64,000 bases of DNA from an uncultured Pelagibacteraceae bacterium (GTDB taxonomy: Bacteria; Pseudomonadota; Alphaproteobacteria; Pelagibacterales; Pelagibacteraceae): NCBI GenBank assembly GCA_902634885.1, contig CACPLR010000003.1, forward strand, positions 1 through 64,000. Reading direction: 5' to 3'. Position 1 is the stretch's first letter. Every line of letters starts with the position of its first letter. The translations under genes were made by a program, and so were the position numbers. Below are positions 51,016 through 59,863 of this stretch, in pieces. The notes below the pieces were generated by a model, which worked only from the letters and a program-made list of their open reading frames with translations, searched no databases and had not been told where the DNA came from.

Positions 51016-52726
51016 TTTCTTTTTTGTATTTTTAGTTTGTAATCCAATAAATAATATAAAAGCCAATGAGCCAGTAGATATTTGGAATATTGAAAAAAGA
51101 GAAATCCCTGAAGATCAATCTATAATTCAAAATAAAAATGAAGATAGCACTGACGTTATTCAAGGAATAAAAATTGAACAACAAAACGAAAAAATATTAG
51201 TAAACAATTCCTTAAGTGTATCAGACATCAAACTAGCTGGTTTATATGATCCTGAAGAAAATGGACTATCAATAGATATGTGGTCAAATAGCAATGGAGA
51301 AGATATCAAAAGCACTTTAAAAAATTTAACTTCAAAGGATTTGTCTAAATTTTCAGAAAAGATCCTTGATATTGCATTATTAACAAATTCTTACATTCCA
51401 AATACAAATATTTCCTCAAAAGAATTTTTGGACTTTAAGTTTGATTATTTAATTAAAAAAGAAAATTTCGATTTAATAAAAGAATTTCTAATTAAAAACC
51501 CAAATTTAATTGAGGGTGAAAAATTAATCAAATTTTATACGGACCATTATTTGTCAAACTCTCAGTTAGATAAATCATGTGAAATATTTGAGATAACAAA
51601 TTTAATTTCTAGCGATTACCTCACAAATTTTAAAATGTATTGTTTAATACATCAAGATAGGAGAGACGAAGCGCAATTATTATTCGATCTTAAAACTGAA
51701 CTTGGTGATCTAGATAAATTTTTCGTAAATAAATTTAATATTTTAATGGGTTATAAAAAATCAAATGAAGAACTATCAGAAAAAAATATTCTTTATTTCC
51801 ATTTATCCCACAAAACCATCAAGAATTTTGAGTATGAACCCAAAATTGAAACTCCTAAATTTATATGGAACTATTTAGCGACATCCAATTTACTTAAAAA
51901 TGCAGAGTTTGTTGATATAGAAAATGAAGAACAAATTAAATTAATTGAGATAGCAACTAATGATGAAGTTTATAATGAAGAAGATTTGTTTAAATTATAT
52001 ATGAGATTTCAATTTGATATCAATCAACTACTAAATTACAGAAATGCATATAAACTGCTAGAAGATTACGAAGCAAGAGCATTATTATATCAAAGATTAT
52101 TATTGACCAGCGAAATCCCTAAGAAATTAAATTTGCTTTCTTTACTAAAAAAATCATTTGATCAATCAAATCTACCTAATGCTTTTGATGAAAAACTTGC
52201 AAGTCTTTTAAAAAATATACCAGAGGATGAAATACCCTCAAATTACACAACTTTTTTTATGAAAAATAAGGAGCCAGAGAAACTTGCTGAGCTCAAAATT
52301 AAATTGAATAATAAAGTTTTTCATCAATCAAAAGTTTTGAACTATTTTCAAAATAAAACAAGTCTTCCCCAGGTAGAAAAGGAGACCAATGATTTACTCA
52401 AAAAAATAAAAAAAAACAAAAAATATGTTTTTTCTTTAAAGGATATAATTGCAGTAGAGTCACTAAAATCAGACGGAGTTCAAATATTGAGAAAATATCA
52501 AAAGTTGTATGATTACAACAATAATTTACCATCTGAAATAAATACCATGATTGTAAATGGAGAAACTGGATTGGTACTTTTAAAAATTTCTGAAATTATT
52601 GGAGAAGATAATTTAGAGGATCTTGGCATAGAATCTGTAGATTACATTGTTAGTATTTTGAATGAATTAAAACTGGTAGATTTGAGGAATGAAATTTTAC
52701 TAAAAGTTCTGCCTTTAAAAGTCTAA
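50990..52726 (+). CDS. Exported alpha-helical repeat-like protein, unrecognised
   Basis: The protein has 578 residues. The N-terminus (MKILKQLSSFFFVFLVCNPINNIKANE) is a signal peptide with likely cleavage near IKANE. The mature part is acidic and mostly helical, with TPR- or solenoid-like segments (for example KLIKFYTDHYLSNSQLDKSCEIFE and RRDEAQLLFDLKTELGDLD) but no clear repeat consensus. It starts inside the 61-residue membrane gene and ends 20 bases before def. A periplasmic scaffold or assembly role is possible but not shown; no catalytic motif was found. Confidence 0.78.
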   Translation: MKILKQLSSFFFVFLVCNPINNIKANEPVDIWNIEKREIPEDQSIIQNKNEDSTDVIQGIKIEQQNEKILVNNSLSVSDIKLAGLYDPEENGLSIDMWSNSNGEDIKSTLKNLTSKDLSKFSEKILDIALLTNSYIPNTNISSKEFLDFKFDYLIKKENFDLIKEFLIKNPNLIEGEKLIKFYTDHYLSNSQLDKSCEIFEITNLISSDYLTNFKMYCLIHQDRRDEAQLLFDLKTELGDLDKFFVNKFNILMGYKKSNEELSEKNILYFHLSHKTIKNFEYEPKIETPKFIWNYLATSNLLKNAEFVDIENEEQIKLIEIATNDEVYNEEDLFKLYMRFQFDINQLLNYRNAYKLLEDYEARALLYQRLLLTSEIPKKLNLLSLLKKSFDQSNLPNAFDEKLASLLKNIPEDEIPSNYTTFFMKNKEPEKLAELKIKLNNKVFHQSKVLNYFQNKTSLPQVEKETNDLLKKIKKNKKYVFSLKDIIAVESLKSDGVQILRKYQKLYDYNNNLPSEINTMIVNGETGLVLLKISEIIGEDNLEDLGIESVDYIVSILNELKLVDLRNEILLKVLPLKV

Positions 52727-52746
52727 AATTTGTTATAAAATTAGTT

Positions 52747-53271
52747 ATGTCAATTAAAACGATAATCACAGAACCTAATAAAATATTAAGGCAAAAATCC
52801 AAAGATGTAATTTCGGTTGGTAGAGATGAACAGAAATTGATGGATGACATGCTAGACACAATGTACGCTGCAAATGGAATAGGTTTAGCCGCAATTCAAA
52901 TAGGTATACCAAAGAGGATTATTGTTATGGATATTTCTAAAGGTGAAGAAAAAAAAAATCCTTTGTACTTTGTAAATCCAGTTATCAAAAATAAAAATAC
53001 CGAACTTTCAACATATGAAGAAGGTTGTTTATCAGTTCCAAATTATTTTGCAGAAATTGATCGCCCAAAAAAATGTGATGTTGAATACTTAGATTATAAC
53101 GGTAAGAAAAAAGTTTTGAATGCAGAAGGTTTGTTGGCAACTTGTATTCAACATGAAATGGATCATTTAGAGGGAATACTATTTATAGATTATTTATCAA
53201 AATTAAAAAAAACAATGATTATCAAAAAGCTCTCAAAACAAAAAGAGAAGCCCGATAGAATTATTGTTTGA
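52747..53271 (+). CDS. def: Peptide deformylase
   Basis: It removes the formyl group from nascent N-termini. The 174-residue enzyme has all three motifs: GIGLAAIQIG (motif 1), EEGCLSVPN (motif 2, metal Cys) and the HEMDH of QHEMDHLEGILF (motif 3, metal His and catalytic Glu). It starts the def-fmt-truA run, 3 bases before fmt. Confidence 0.97.
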   Translation: MSIKTIITEPNKILRQKSKDVISVGRDEQKLMDDMLDTMYAANGIGLAAIQIGIPKRIIVMDISKGEEKKNPLYFVNPVIKNKNTELSTYEEGCLSVPNYFAEIDRPKKCDVEYLDYNGKKKVLNAEGLLATCIQHEMDHLEGILFIDYLSKLKKTMIIKKLSKQKEKPDRIIV

Positions 53272-53274
53272 TAA

Positions 53275-54195
53275 ATGGATAAAAAAATAGCTTTTTTAGG
53301 GACCCCTAATTTTGCAGTTCCTATCTTAAAATCTATTCATCAAAGTAATTACAAAATATCTTGTGTATTCAGTCAACCTCCAAGAAAGTCTAATAGAGGA
53401 CATAAATTAAATAAATCTCCTATACATCTATTATCTGAAGAATTAGGCATTGAAATAAAAACACCTGAAAATATAGAAAAAGAAATTGATTTCATAAAAT
53501 CTTTAAATTTAGATTTAGCAATTGTAGTTGCTTATGGACAAATTCTTTCAAAGAATATTTTAAGTTTAAGCAAAAATGGTTTTATAAATATACATGCATC
53601 TCTGCTGCCTAAGTGGAGAGGAGCAGCACCCATACAAAGATCGTTAATCAATATGGATAAAATTACAGGCTTAAGTATTATGAAAATAAATCCAAAGTTA
53701 GATGAGGGTCCAGTTTGTAACAAATATCCATTAGATATTTTGGAAAACGAAAATGCTAAGAGTTTGGCTGATAGGCTTTCAAATTTGGCTGCTGAAAAAA
53801 TATTAACTAATATTGAAAATATTTTACAACAAAAAGCTAATTTTGAAGAACAAGACTCTTCAATGGCTACATATGCAAAAAAAATTCAAAAAATCGAAGG
53901 TAAAATAAACTGGAATAATGAAGCTGATGAAATTTTGGCAAAGATAAATGGATTGTATCCACAACCTGGTGCTTGGTTTAGTTTCGAGAATGATAGGCAC
54001 AAAATATTGAGAGCCACTTTATCAAAAAATACTATGAGACCTGGTGAAATAATTGACGATGAACTAACGATTTCTTGTGGCAATAAATCAATCAAAGTAA
54101 CTGAAATTCAGAGAGAAGGGAAAAAGCCAAAAAAAACTAGGGATTTTCTTTTAGGTAGCAAACTAAAAAAAGGGATCATCTTAAAAAATGAATAG
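53275..54195 (+). CDS. fmt: Methionyl-tRNA formyltransferase
   Basis: It formylates initiator Met-tRNA. The protein has 306 residues. The N-terminal formyltransferase domain shows FLGTPNFAVPIL and the catalytic block INIHASLLPKWRGAAPIQRSL (Asn/His) with DEGPV. The C-terminal OB-like domain starts near INWNNEADEI. It is paired with def and overlaps truA by 8 bases. Confidence 0.97.
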   Translation: MDKKIAFLGTPNFAVPILKSIHQSNYKISCVFSQPPRKSNRGHKLNKSPIHLLSEELGIEIKTPENIEKEIDFIKSLNLDLAIVVAYGQILSKNILSLSKNGFINIHASLLPKWRGAAPIQRSLINMDKITGLSIMKINPKLDEGPVCNKYPLDILENENAKSLADRLSNLAAEKILTNIENILQQKANFEEQDSSMATYAKKIQKIEGKINWNNEADEILAKINGLYPQPGAWFSFENDRHKILRATLSKNTMRPGEIIDDELTISCGNKSIKVTEIQREGKKPKKTRDFLLGSKLKKGIILKNE

Positions 54196-54928
54196 ATATC
54201 AAATACTCATAGAATACGTTGGTACTTCATATATTGGTTGGCAAACTCAGAAAAAGGGAAATTCAATTCAAAAAACAATTCAAAATGTTATTTCAAAACT
54301 ATTAAAGGAAAATATTAAACTTCATGGATCTGGAAGAACTGATAAGGGTGTTCATGCTTTAGAACAATCAGCCCACTTTGACTGTCAAAATAAAATAAAA
54401 GATATTAATAAACTAGTCAAATCCCTTAATTTTTTTTTAAATAAAAAAAGTATTTCAATTCTTAAAATAAAATTAAAAAAGAATGATTTTCATTCAAGAT
54501 TTTCTGCAAAAGAGAGAACTTATTTATATATAATTAGAAATGATCAATCTCCGTCAACAATAAATCATAATAGAGAATGGAATATCCGAAATAAATTAGA
54601 TCTCAATTTGATGAAAAAAGGTGCTAAAAAATTAGTCGGAACACACAATTTTTCTACCTTCAGAGCAGCAAATTGTGGTGCGAAAAGCCCAATAAGAACT
54701 ATAAAAAAAATACAAATTTTAAAATCAAAAAAACAAATTAAAATTAGAATTCAATCCCAGTCCTTTTTAAAAAGCCAGGTCAGATCAATGGTAGGGTCAT
54801 TAAAATATTTATCTGAAAATAAATGGAATTTAAAAAAATTTGAAGATGTCTTAAATTCAAAAGATAGAAAAAATTGTGCACCACTAGCCCCAGCACATGG
54901 GCTTTATTTAGAAAAGGTTAGCTATTAG
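54188..54928 (+). CDS. truA: tRNA pseudouridine(38-40) synthase TruA
   Basis: It isomerises uridines 38-40 in tRNA anticodon arms. The protein has 246 residues with the catalytic Asp in GSGRTDKGVHALEQ and the conserved FSTFRAANCGAKSPIRTI and SQSFLKSQVRSMVG blocks. It overlaps fmt at its start and the convergent SET gene by 11 bases at its end. Confidence 0.96.
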   Translation: MNRYQILIEYVGTSYIGWQTQKKGNSIQKTIQNVISKLLKENIKLHGSGRTDKGVHALEQSAHFDCQNKIKDINKLVKSLNFFLNKKSISILKIKLKKNDFHSRFSAKERTYLYIIRNDQSPSTINHNREWNIRNKLDLNLMKKGAKKLVGTHNFSTFRAANCGAKSPIRTIKKIQILKSKKQIKIRIQSQSFLKSQVRSMVGSLKYLSENKWNLKKFEDVLNSKDRKNCAPLAPAHGLYLEKVSY

Positions 54929-55397
54929 CTTTCTTATTACTCATTGCAAATTTTTTATTTATTCTCCACCTTGATTCTGCTCTAACTATATAGCCACAAC
55001 AATTTTTTGATCTACATTTACAAGGAAACTGCCTGTAATCTTTGTCATATCCGAACCCATAATCACAAGTCAGCTCTTCACCTTTTTTAATATCTTTGAT
55101 AGCAGTAACCCATATTTTCAAACCTTTTCCTTCATATTCACAATTATTTTCACATGAATGATTTATTAATCCCGCTATGTTCCAAGAGAAATCTCCATCC
55201 AAAGTATATCTCTTGTTTAGAGTGAAAAGATAAATAGGCTTTGAATTATCATATTTATCTGACTCATCGATTTGTTTATTGGTAACTATTTTTCCTATGT
55301 AATCTATTATTTTTGTTCCAGCTTTAATATTCTTTGATGCATAAAGACCTTTACCTTTTTTATCAATGTCAGATTTTTTAATTTTGTACAATTTCAT
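54918..55397 (-). CDS. SET-domain protein (putative lysine methyltransferase)
   Basis: This is a 159-residue compact SET domain, complete in all motifs: the SAM-binding GKGLYASKNI, the pseudoknot core GLINHSCENNCEY, EELTCDYGF, and a post-SET zinc Cys cluster CKCRSKNCCG at the C-terminal end. Such domains transfer methyl groups to protein lysines in eukaryotes. Bacterial single-SET proteins are scattered and rarely characterised, and the substrate here is unknown. It lies 32 bases downstream of a histone-deacetylase-family gene on the same strand, probably one transcript. Confidence 0.9.
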   Translation of the reverse strand: MKLYKIKKSDIDKKGKGLYASKNIKAGTKIIDYIGKIVTNKQIDESDKYDNSKPIYLFTLNKRYTLDGDFSWNIAGLINHSCENNCEYEGKGLKIWVTAIKDIKKGEELTCDYGFGYDKDYRQFPCKCRSKNCCGYIVRAESRWRINKKFAMSNKKANS

Positions 55398-55429
55398 TAA
55401 GTTTCTATTTAGATATATGAATTAATTAA

Positions 55430-56359
55430 TCAATTAAATTCGATAAGTGCATCTACATGACGTTGAGTACTTTCTTGAAGGGCCCTAAGGTCATATCCAC
55501 CTTCTAGTATAGATACAATATTTCCATTACAAAAAGGTTTTGAAACTTCCAATGTTCTTTTTGTAATCTTATAAAAGTCCTCTGAACTTAATCTTAATTG
55601 AGCAAGTGGATCATCAATATGCGCATCAAAACCCGCTGAAAATAGTAAAAATTCTGGTTTAAACTCTTTTAATTTATCTAAAACTTTTTCATAAGCATTA
55701 AGATACTCATTCCCAGTAGTGCCCGCTTCTAGAGGAATATTAAGAACATTATTATATTTTCCACTTTCTTTTTCAGAGCCAGAACCTGGATAGTAAGGAT
55801 ACTGATGGGTGGATATATATAAAACATTTTTGTCATTATAAAAAATATCTTGAGTACCGTTTCCATGATGTACATCAAAATCAATGATAGCAATTTTTTT
55901 ATATTTGTATTTCTCTATTAAATAATTTGCTCCAACCGCAACATTATTAAATATACAAAATCCCATGGCTTTCTCTTTTTCAGCATGATGTCCAGGAGGT
56001 CTTACACAACAAAAAGCGTTTTTAAATTCTTTTTTTTCAACACCGTCAATTGCTGATATAATTGATCCAACAGCATCTTTCGTTGCATCTTTACTACCTG
56101 GAGAGACAACTGTATCACCGTCAAGAAATTTTAAACCACTTTGAGGAAAAGATAAGTTAACTTGTTTAATATAATCCTTTGTATGCGTTTTAATTAAAAT
56201 GGACTGCTCAAAACTTGATGGTTTTTTCCAAACAAGATTTCTGTTATCTAATTTTTTAAAATTTTCTATTACAGCCGTAACACGATCTATTTTTTCTGGA
56301 TGCCCTTCTCCAGTATTATGATTTTGATAAGTATCTGAAGTAATTAGACCAGTTTTCAC
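55430..56359 (-). CDS. Histone deacetylase superfamily protein
   Basis: The protein has 309 residues. All HDAC-type motifs are present: RPPGHHAEKEKAMGFCIFNN, the zinc ligands in IDFDVHHGNGTQDIFY, HQYPYYPGSG, FSAGFDAHIDDPLA and EGGYDL. Bacterial members deacetylate acetylpolyamines, acetoin-related metabolites or proteins. The start is a GTG that overlaps the dapE TGA as GTGA, and the N-terminus MKTGLITSD is full length. It is followed by the SET gene. The substrate cannot be read from the sequence. Confidence 0.92.
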   Translation of the reverse strand: MKTGLITSDTYQNHNTGEGHPEKIDRVTAVIENFKKLDNRNLVWKKPSSFEQSILIKTHTKDYIKQVNLSFPQSGLKFLDGDTVVSPGSKDATKDAVGSIISAIDGVEKKEFKNAFCCVRPPGHHAEKEKAMGFCIFNNVAVGANYLIEKYKYKKIAIIDFDVHHGNGTQDIFYNDKNVLYISTHQYPYYPGSGSEKESGKYNNVLNIPLEAGTTGNEYLNAYEKVLDKLKEFKPEFLLFSAGFDAHIDDPLAQLRLSSEDFYKITKRTLEVSKPFCNGNIVSILEGGYDLRALQESTQRHVDALIEFN

Positions 56360-57513
56360 TTAAAATAATTTTCTAAAATATTTGAGTATATTAAAGTTAA
56401 TTTTTTTAAATCTTTAAGCGCAACAACTTCATCCACTTTATGCATTGTTTTTCCTACTAAACCAAATTCTAAGCATGGAGAAATCTTTCGAATAAATCTT
56501 GCATCAGATGTACCACCAGTTGTTGATAGCCTAGGTTTAATCTTTGTTATTTTTTTTATTGTATTTTGTATCATATAGGTAGTCTCATTTGGACTCGTTA
56601 AGAATGCTTCACCAGAAACATTATATTCAATTTTATATTTTGATTTATTTTTATTACAAATTTTTTTAATAATTTTGTTAATTTTACTCTTCAACGTATT
56701 AGATGAATGTTTGTTATTAAATCTAATATTGAAGCTAGCGCACGCTAAACCAGGAATTACATTATCAGCTGAATTATCAATATTAATTTTAGTTATTTCT
56801 AAGTTTGTAGGTTGAAAATCTTTTGTTCCTTTATCAAATTTAATTCCTTTTAATTCTTTTAGAATTTGAACTAAAGCTGTGGATGGATTATTTGCTCTGT
56901 TTGGATAAGCAACATGACCCTGTACCCCAATGACAATTAGTTTCCCAGTTATACTACCTCTTCGACCGATTTTAATCATTTCTCCAAGTTTATTTGGATT
57001 AGTTGGCTCACCCACTAAACAAAAATTTATTTTTTCTTTTTTCTTTTTTAAATATTCTACAACTTTTTTAGTTCCATTAATTGCAACACCTTCTTCATCT
57101 CCAGTGATCAGTAGACTGATGGAGCCATTAAATTTTTTATTTTTTTGAATAAACTTGCTTACAGCTGTAACAAATGCTGCAATAGAACTTTTCATATCAT
57201 TGGCACCTCTACCAATTAAATGACCTTTTTTAATGGATGGTTTGAATGGATTTACCGTCCAATCTTTTAAATTTCCAGCTGGAACCACATCTAAATGGCC
57301 TGCATAGCAAAAATTTGGACTTTTGTTACCAAGTCTTGCGTAAAGATTTTTTACAGGTTTTGTATTTTTTTCCCTAAATTCAAGTATTTTTGTTTTAAAT
57401 CCAAGTTTTTTTAATTTCTTTTCAAGAAAACTCATTACACCTGCATCAACTGGCGTAACAGAAGGAAATCTAATTAGCTCTTTAGCTAATTGAAGTTCAT
57501 TTAGTCTTAACAT
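56356..57513 (-). CDS. dapE: Succinyl-diaminopimelate desuccinylase
   Basis: It hydrolyses N-succinyl-L,L-DAP in the lysine/peptidoglycan pathway. The protein has 385 residues of the M20 metallopeptidase fold. It has the zinc ligands in CYAGHLDVVPAG, GRGANDMKSSIAA and the catalytic Glu in ITGDEEGVAI, plus the dimerisation domain, and EFGLVGKTMHKVDE near the end. It pairs with dapD immediately upstream (one-base gap). Confidence 0.93.
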   Translation of the reverse strand: MLRLNELQLAKELIRFPSVTPVDAGVMSFLEKKLKKLGFKTKILEFREKNTKPVKNLYARLGNKSPNFCYAGHLDVVPAGNLKDWTVNPFKPSIKKGHLIGRGANDMKSSIAAFVTAVSKFIQKNKKFNGSISLLITGDEEGVAINGTKKVVEYLKKKKEKINFCLVGEPTNPNKLGEMIKIGRRGSITGKLIVIGVQGHVAYPNRANNPSTALVQILKELKGIKFDKGTKDFQPTNLEITKINIDNSADNVIPGLACASFNIRFNNKHSSNTLKSKINKIIKKICNKNKSKYKIEYNVSGEAFLTSPNETTYMIQNTIKKITKIKPRLSTTGGTSDARFIRKISPCLEFGLVGKTMHKVDEVVALKDLKKLTLIYSNILENYFK

Positions 57514-57514
57514 T

Positions 57515-58342
57515 TTATTCTCTTAAAAGATCGTTGATAGATGTTTTTGATCTTGTTTTTTCATCAACCTGTTTGATTATCACTGCACAATATAATGAGG
57601 GTGCTGAAGCATTATTTTTATCTGGTAATGAGCCTGGGACAACTACTGAATAAGGTGGAATTTTTCCATATGTTATATCACCAGTTTTTCTATTCACTAT
57701 TTTAGTAGATTGACCTATGTACATTCCCATGCTTAATACTGAACCCTCACCTACAATAACTCCCTCGACCACCTCTGACATTGCTCCTAAGAAAACGTTG
57801 TCTTCAATAATTGTTGGTAATGCTTGTGCTGGTTCTAGTACACCTCCTACACCACTACCTGCTGAGATATGGCAGTTTTTTCCTATTTGACAACAGCTGC
57901 CTGCTCTTGCAAAAGTATCTATCATTGTGCCCTCATCAATATAAGCTCCAATGTTAACATAGCATGGCATCAAAACTGCATTTTTTCCAACAAATGAACC
58001 TTTTCTTACTGGAGAATTAGGCACCATTCTAAATCCAGCTTTTTCATGATCTTCTTTTGTCCAGCCAGCTGTCTTTCCTTTTAATAAGTGGGCTTTATCA
58101 TACCAACTACTGTATGGGCCATTTAAATTTTCCATTGGATACATTCTGAAACTTAGCATAATTGCTTTTTTAATATGTTGATGTGTAACCCATTCACCAT
58201 TTATTTTTTCAGCTACTCTTACTTTTCCACTATCTAGATCATCAATAATTTGATTAATCGTGTCTTTTAAATTTTGATCAGAGTCTTGATTTACTTGATC
58301 TCTTTTCTCCCAAGCTTCATTTATAATATTTTCTATACTCAT
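57515..58342 (-). CDS. dapD: 2,3,4,5-tetrahydropyridine-2,6-dicarboxylate N-succinyltransferase
   Basis: It succinylates tetrahydrodipicolinate, committing to the succinylase route for diaminopimelate and lysine. The 275 residues comprise a helical N-domain, then a left-handed beta-helix of hexapeptide repeats (VNIGAYIDEGTMIDTFA, GVGGVLEPAQALP). The C-terminal PYSVVVPGSLP end is typical. It precedes dapE directly and follows the HAD phosphatase gene by 4 bases. Confidence 0.96.
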   Translation of the reverse strand: MSIENIINEAWEKRDQVNQDSDQNLKDTINQIIDDLDSGKVRVAEKINGEWVTHQHIKKAIMLSFRMYPMENLNGPYSSWYDKAHLLKGKTAGWTKEDHEKAGFRMVPNSPVRKGSFVGKNAVLMPCYVNIGAYIDEGTMIDTFARAGSCCQIGKNCHISAGSGVGGVLEPAQALPTIIEDNVFLGAMSEVVEGVIVGEGSVLSMGMYIGQSTKIVNRKTGDITYGKIPPYSVVVPGSLPDKNNASAPSLYCAVIIKQVDEKTRSKTSINDLLRE

Positions 58343-58346
58343 AATT

Positions 58347-59018
58347 TTATGAGTTTTTTAATAACCTTATTTCTTTTAAAAATAAAGAGAGATTTTCAAT
58401 TTTGTAATCAATATAATCTTTTTCAGACTCTTTTTTACCCCAGTATTCATCGTTGATTAACCATGCTGTAATTGTTCCTCTTTCTTTTCCAATGGACAAA
58501 TTTTTTGCAATATCTTCTATATACAGAGTTTCATTTGGATCAATTTTGAATTTTTGAACCATAAGATCAAATGCTTTTGCTTCTGGCTTTGGATGGTATT
58601 CTGCATCCACTATATCAAATACACCGTCGAATTGGTCATCTATTCCAAGATGTGTGGTTATATTTTTAACATGCTCTTTACTTCCATTTGTAAAAACAAA
58701 TTTATTTATTTTTATATTTTCTAATTCATACCTTAAAGTTTTGTCTTTTTCTAAAAACGACAAATCTATATCATGAACATAATCTAAAAATTCTCTAGGA
58801 GGGATATCATGATGTATCATAAGACCATTTAGACTTGTATTATATTTATGAAAATAGTTTGTTTGTAGTTCTTTGGCTTTTTTTAAATCAATATTTAATT
58901 TTTTAGAAATATACTCTGTCATTTTTTTGCTGACTTGACCAAAAACTGCCTCTAAATCCTGGTATAAAACACCATCACAATCAAATAATATATTTTTAAT
59001 ATTAGCTAAATTTTTCAT
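58347..59018 (-). CDS. HAD-family pyrimidine 5'-nucleotidase-like phosphatase
   Basis: The protein has 223 residues. HAD motif I is ILFDCDGVLY, motif II is FTNGSKEHV and motif III/IV is TLYIEDIAKN. The helical cap with HDIDLSFLEKDKTLR matches the pyrimidine 5'-nucleotidase (SSM1/Phm8-like) subfamily. It likely dephosphorylates nucleoside or sugar monophosphates. It overlaps argB by 4 bases (ATGA) and sits 4 bases before dapD, so it is embedded in an amino-acid synthesis run. Confidence 0.85.
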   Translation of the reverse strand: MKNLANIKNILFDCDGVLYQDLEAVFGQVSKKMTEYISKKLNIDLKKAKELQTNYFHKYNTSLNGLMIHHDIPPREFLDYVHDIDLSFLEKDKTLRYELENIKINKFVFTNGSKEHVKNITTHLGIDDQFDGVFDIVDAEYHPKPEAKAFDLMVQKFKIDPNETLYIEDIAKNLSIGKERGTITAWLINDEYWGKKESEKDYIDYKIENLSLFLKEIRLLKNS

Positions 59019-59863
59019 TTTCTTATTAAAGTGCCAGCTCCTTTATCTGAGAAGATTTCAAATAATATAGAATGTTGTTTTCTGCCATCGACAATGACAA
59101 CACCAGTAACACCATTATTAACAGCGTCTAAACATGTTTTTATCTTAGGTATCATTCCACCTGCGATCGTTTTATTTTCAAGCATTTCATTTGCCATTGA
59201 AGAATTTATCTCAGAAATTAGATTTTTGCTTTTGTCTAATACACCTTCAACATCGGTCATTAATAATAACCTTCTGGCTTTTAACTCCTTTGCAATTGCA
59301 CCAGCTGCTACATCTGCATTGATATTATAAATATTGTTGTCTTCACCAATTCCCATTGGAACAATTAAAGGAATTTTCTTTTCATTTATAATTTCTAGAA
59401 TTATATCTTTTTTGATTTCAGTAGGTGTTCCTACAAAACCAAGTTCTTTTCTCTCAGGGGTTACTCTTATGATATTGTTTTTTTTTGGGCTGATTGACAC
59501 AGAATTAGCGTGATGATTGCTTATCTCACTTAAAATTTCAAAATTAAGTTCTAATAACGCTTCCTCTACAATTTTAATAGTTTTTTCATCAGTTACTCTC
59601 AATCCATCGATAAATGCAGATTTTAAATTATGCTCATCAAGTTTCTTTTGAATATTTTTTCCACCACCATGAACTACAACCACAGAAAGACCTAATTTAT
59701 TAATTACCGAGATATCTTCAATGAATTGATTAAATAAATTCTTCTCTAAAAGTACAGATCCTCCACATTTTATAACAATGATGTCGTTTGAGTATTTATT
59801 TGAATATTTCTTTACCTCATCAATGGAAGGTCCATTGTTAGGTAGAATTTTTTCTAATTCCAT
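59015..59863 (-). CDS. argB: Acetylglutamate kinase
   Basis: This is the second step of arginine synthesis. The 282 residues belong to the amino acid kinase family: IVIKCGGSVL at the N-terminus, VVVHGGGKNIQKKL (phosphate loop), LLMTDVEGVL and GGMIPKIKTCLDAVNNGV. It follows yidC with no intergenic base. In many Alphaproteobacteria engB lies between yidC and argB; it is absent here. Confidence 0.96.
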   Translation of the reverse strand: MELEKILPNNGPSIDEVKKYSNKYSNDIIVIKCGGSVLLEKNLFNQFIEDISVINKLGLSVVVVHGGGKNIQKKLDEHNLKSAFIDGLRVTDEKTIKIVEEALLELNFEILSEISNHHANSVSISPKKNNIIRVTPERKELGFVGTPTEIKKDIILEIINEKKIPLIVPMGIGEDNNIYNINADVAAGAIAKELKARRLLLMTDVEGVLDKSKNLISEINSSMANEMLENKTIAGGMIPKIKTCLDAVNNGVTGVVIVDGRKQHSILFEIFSDKGAGTLIRK

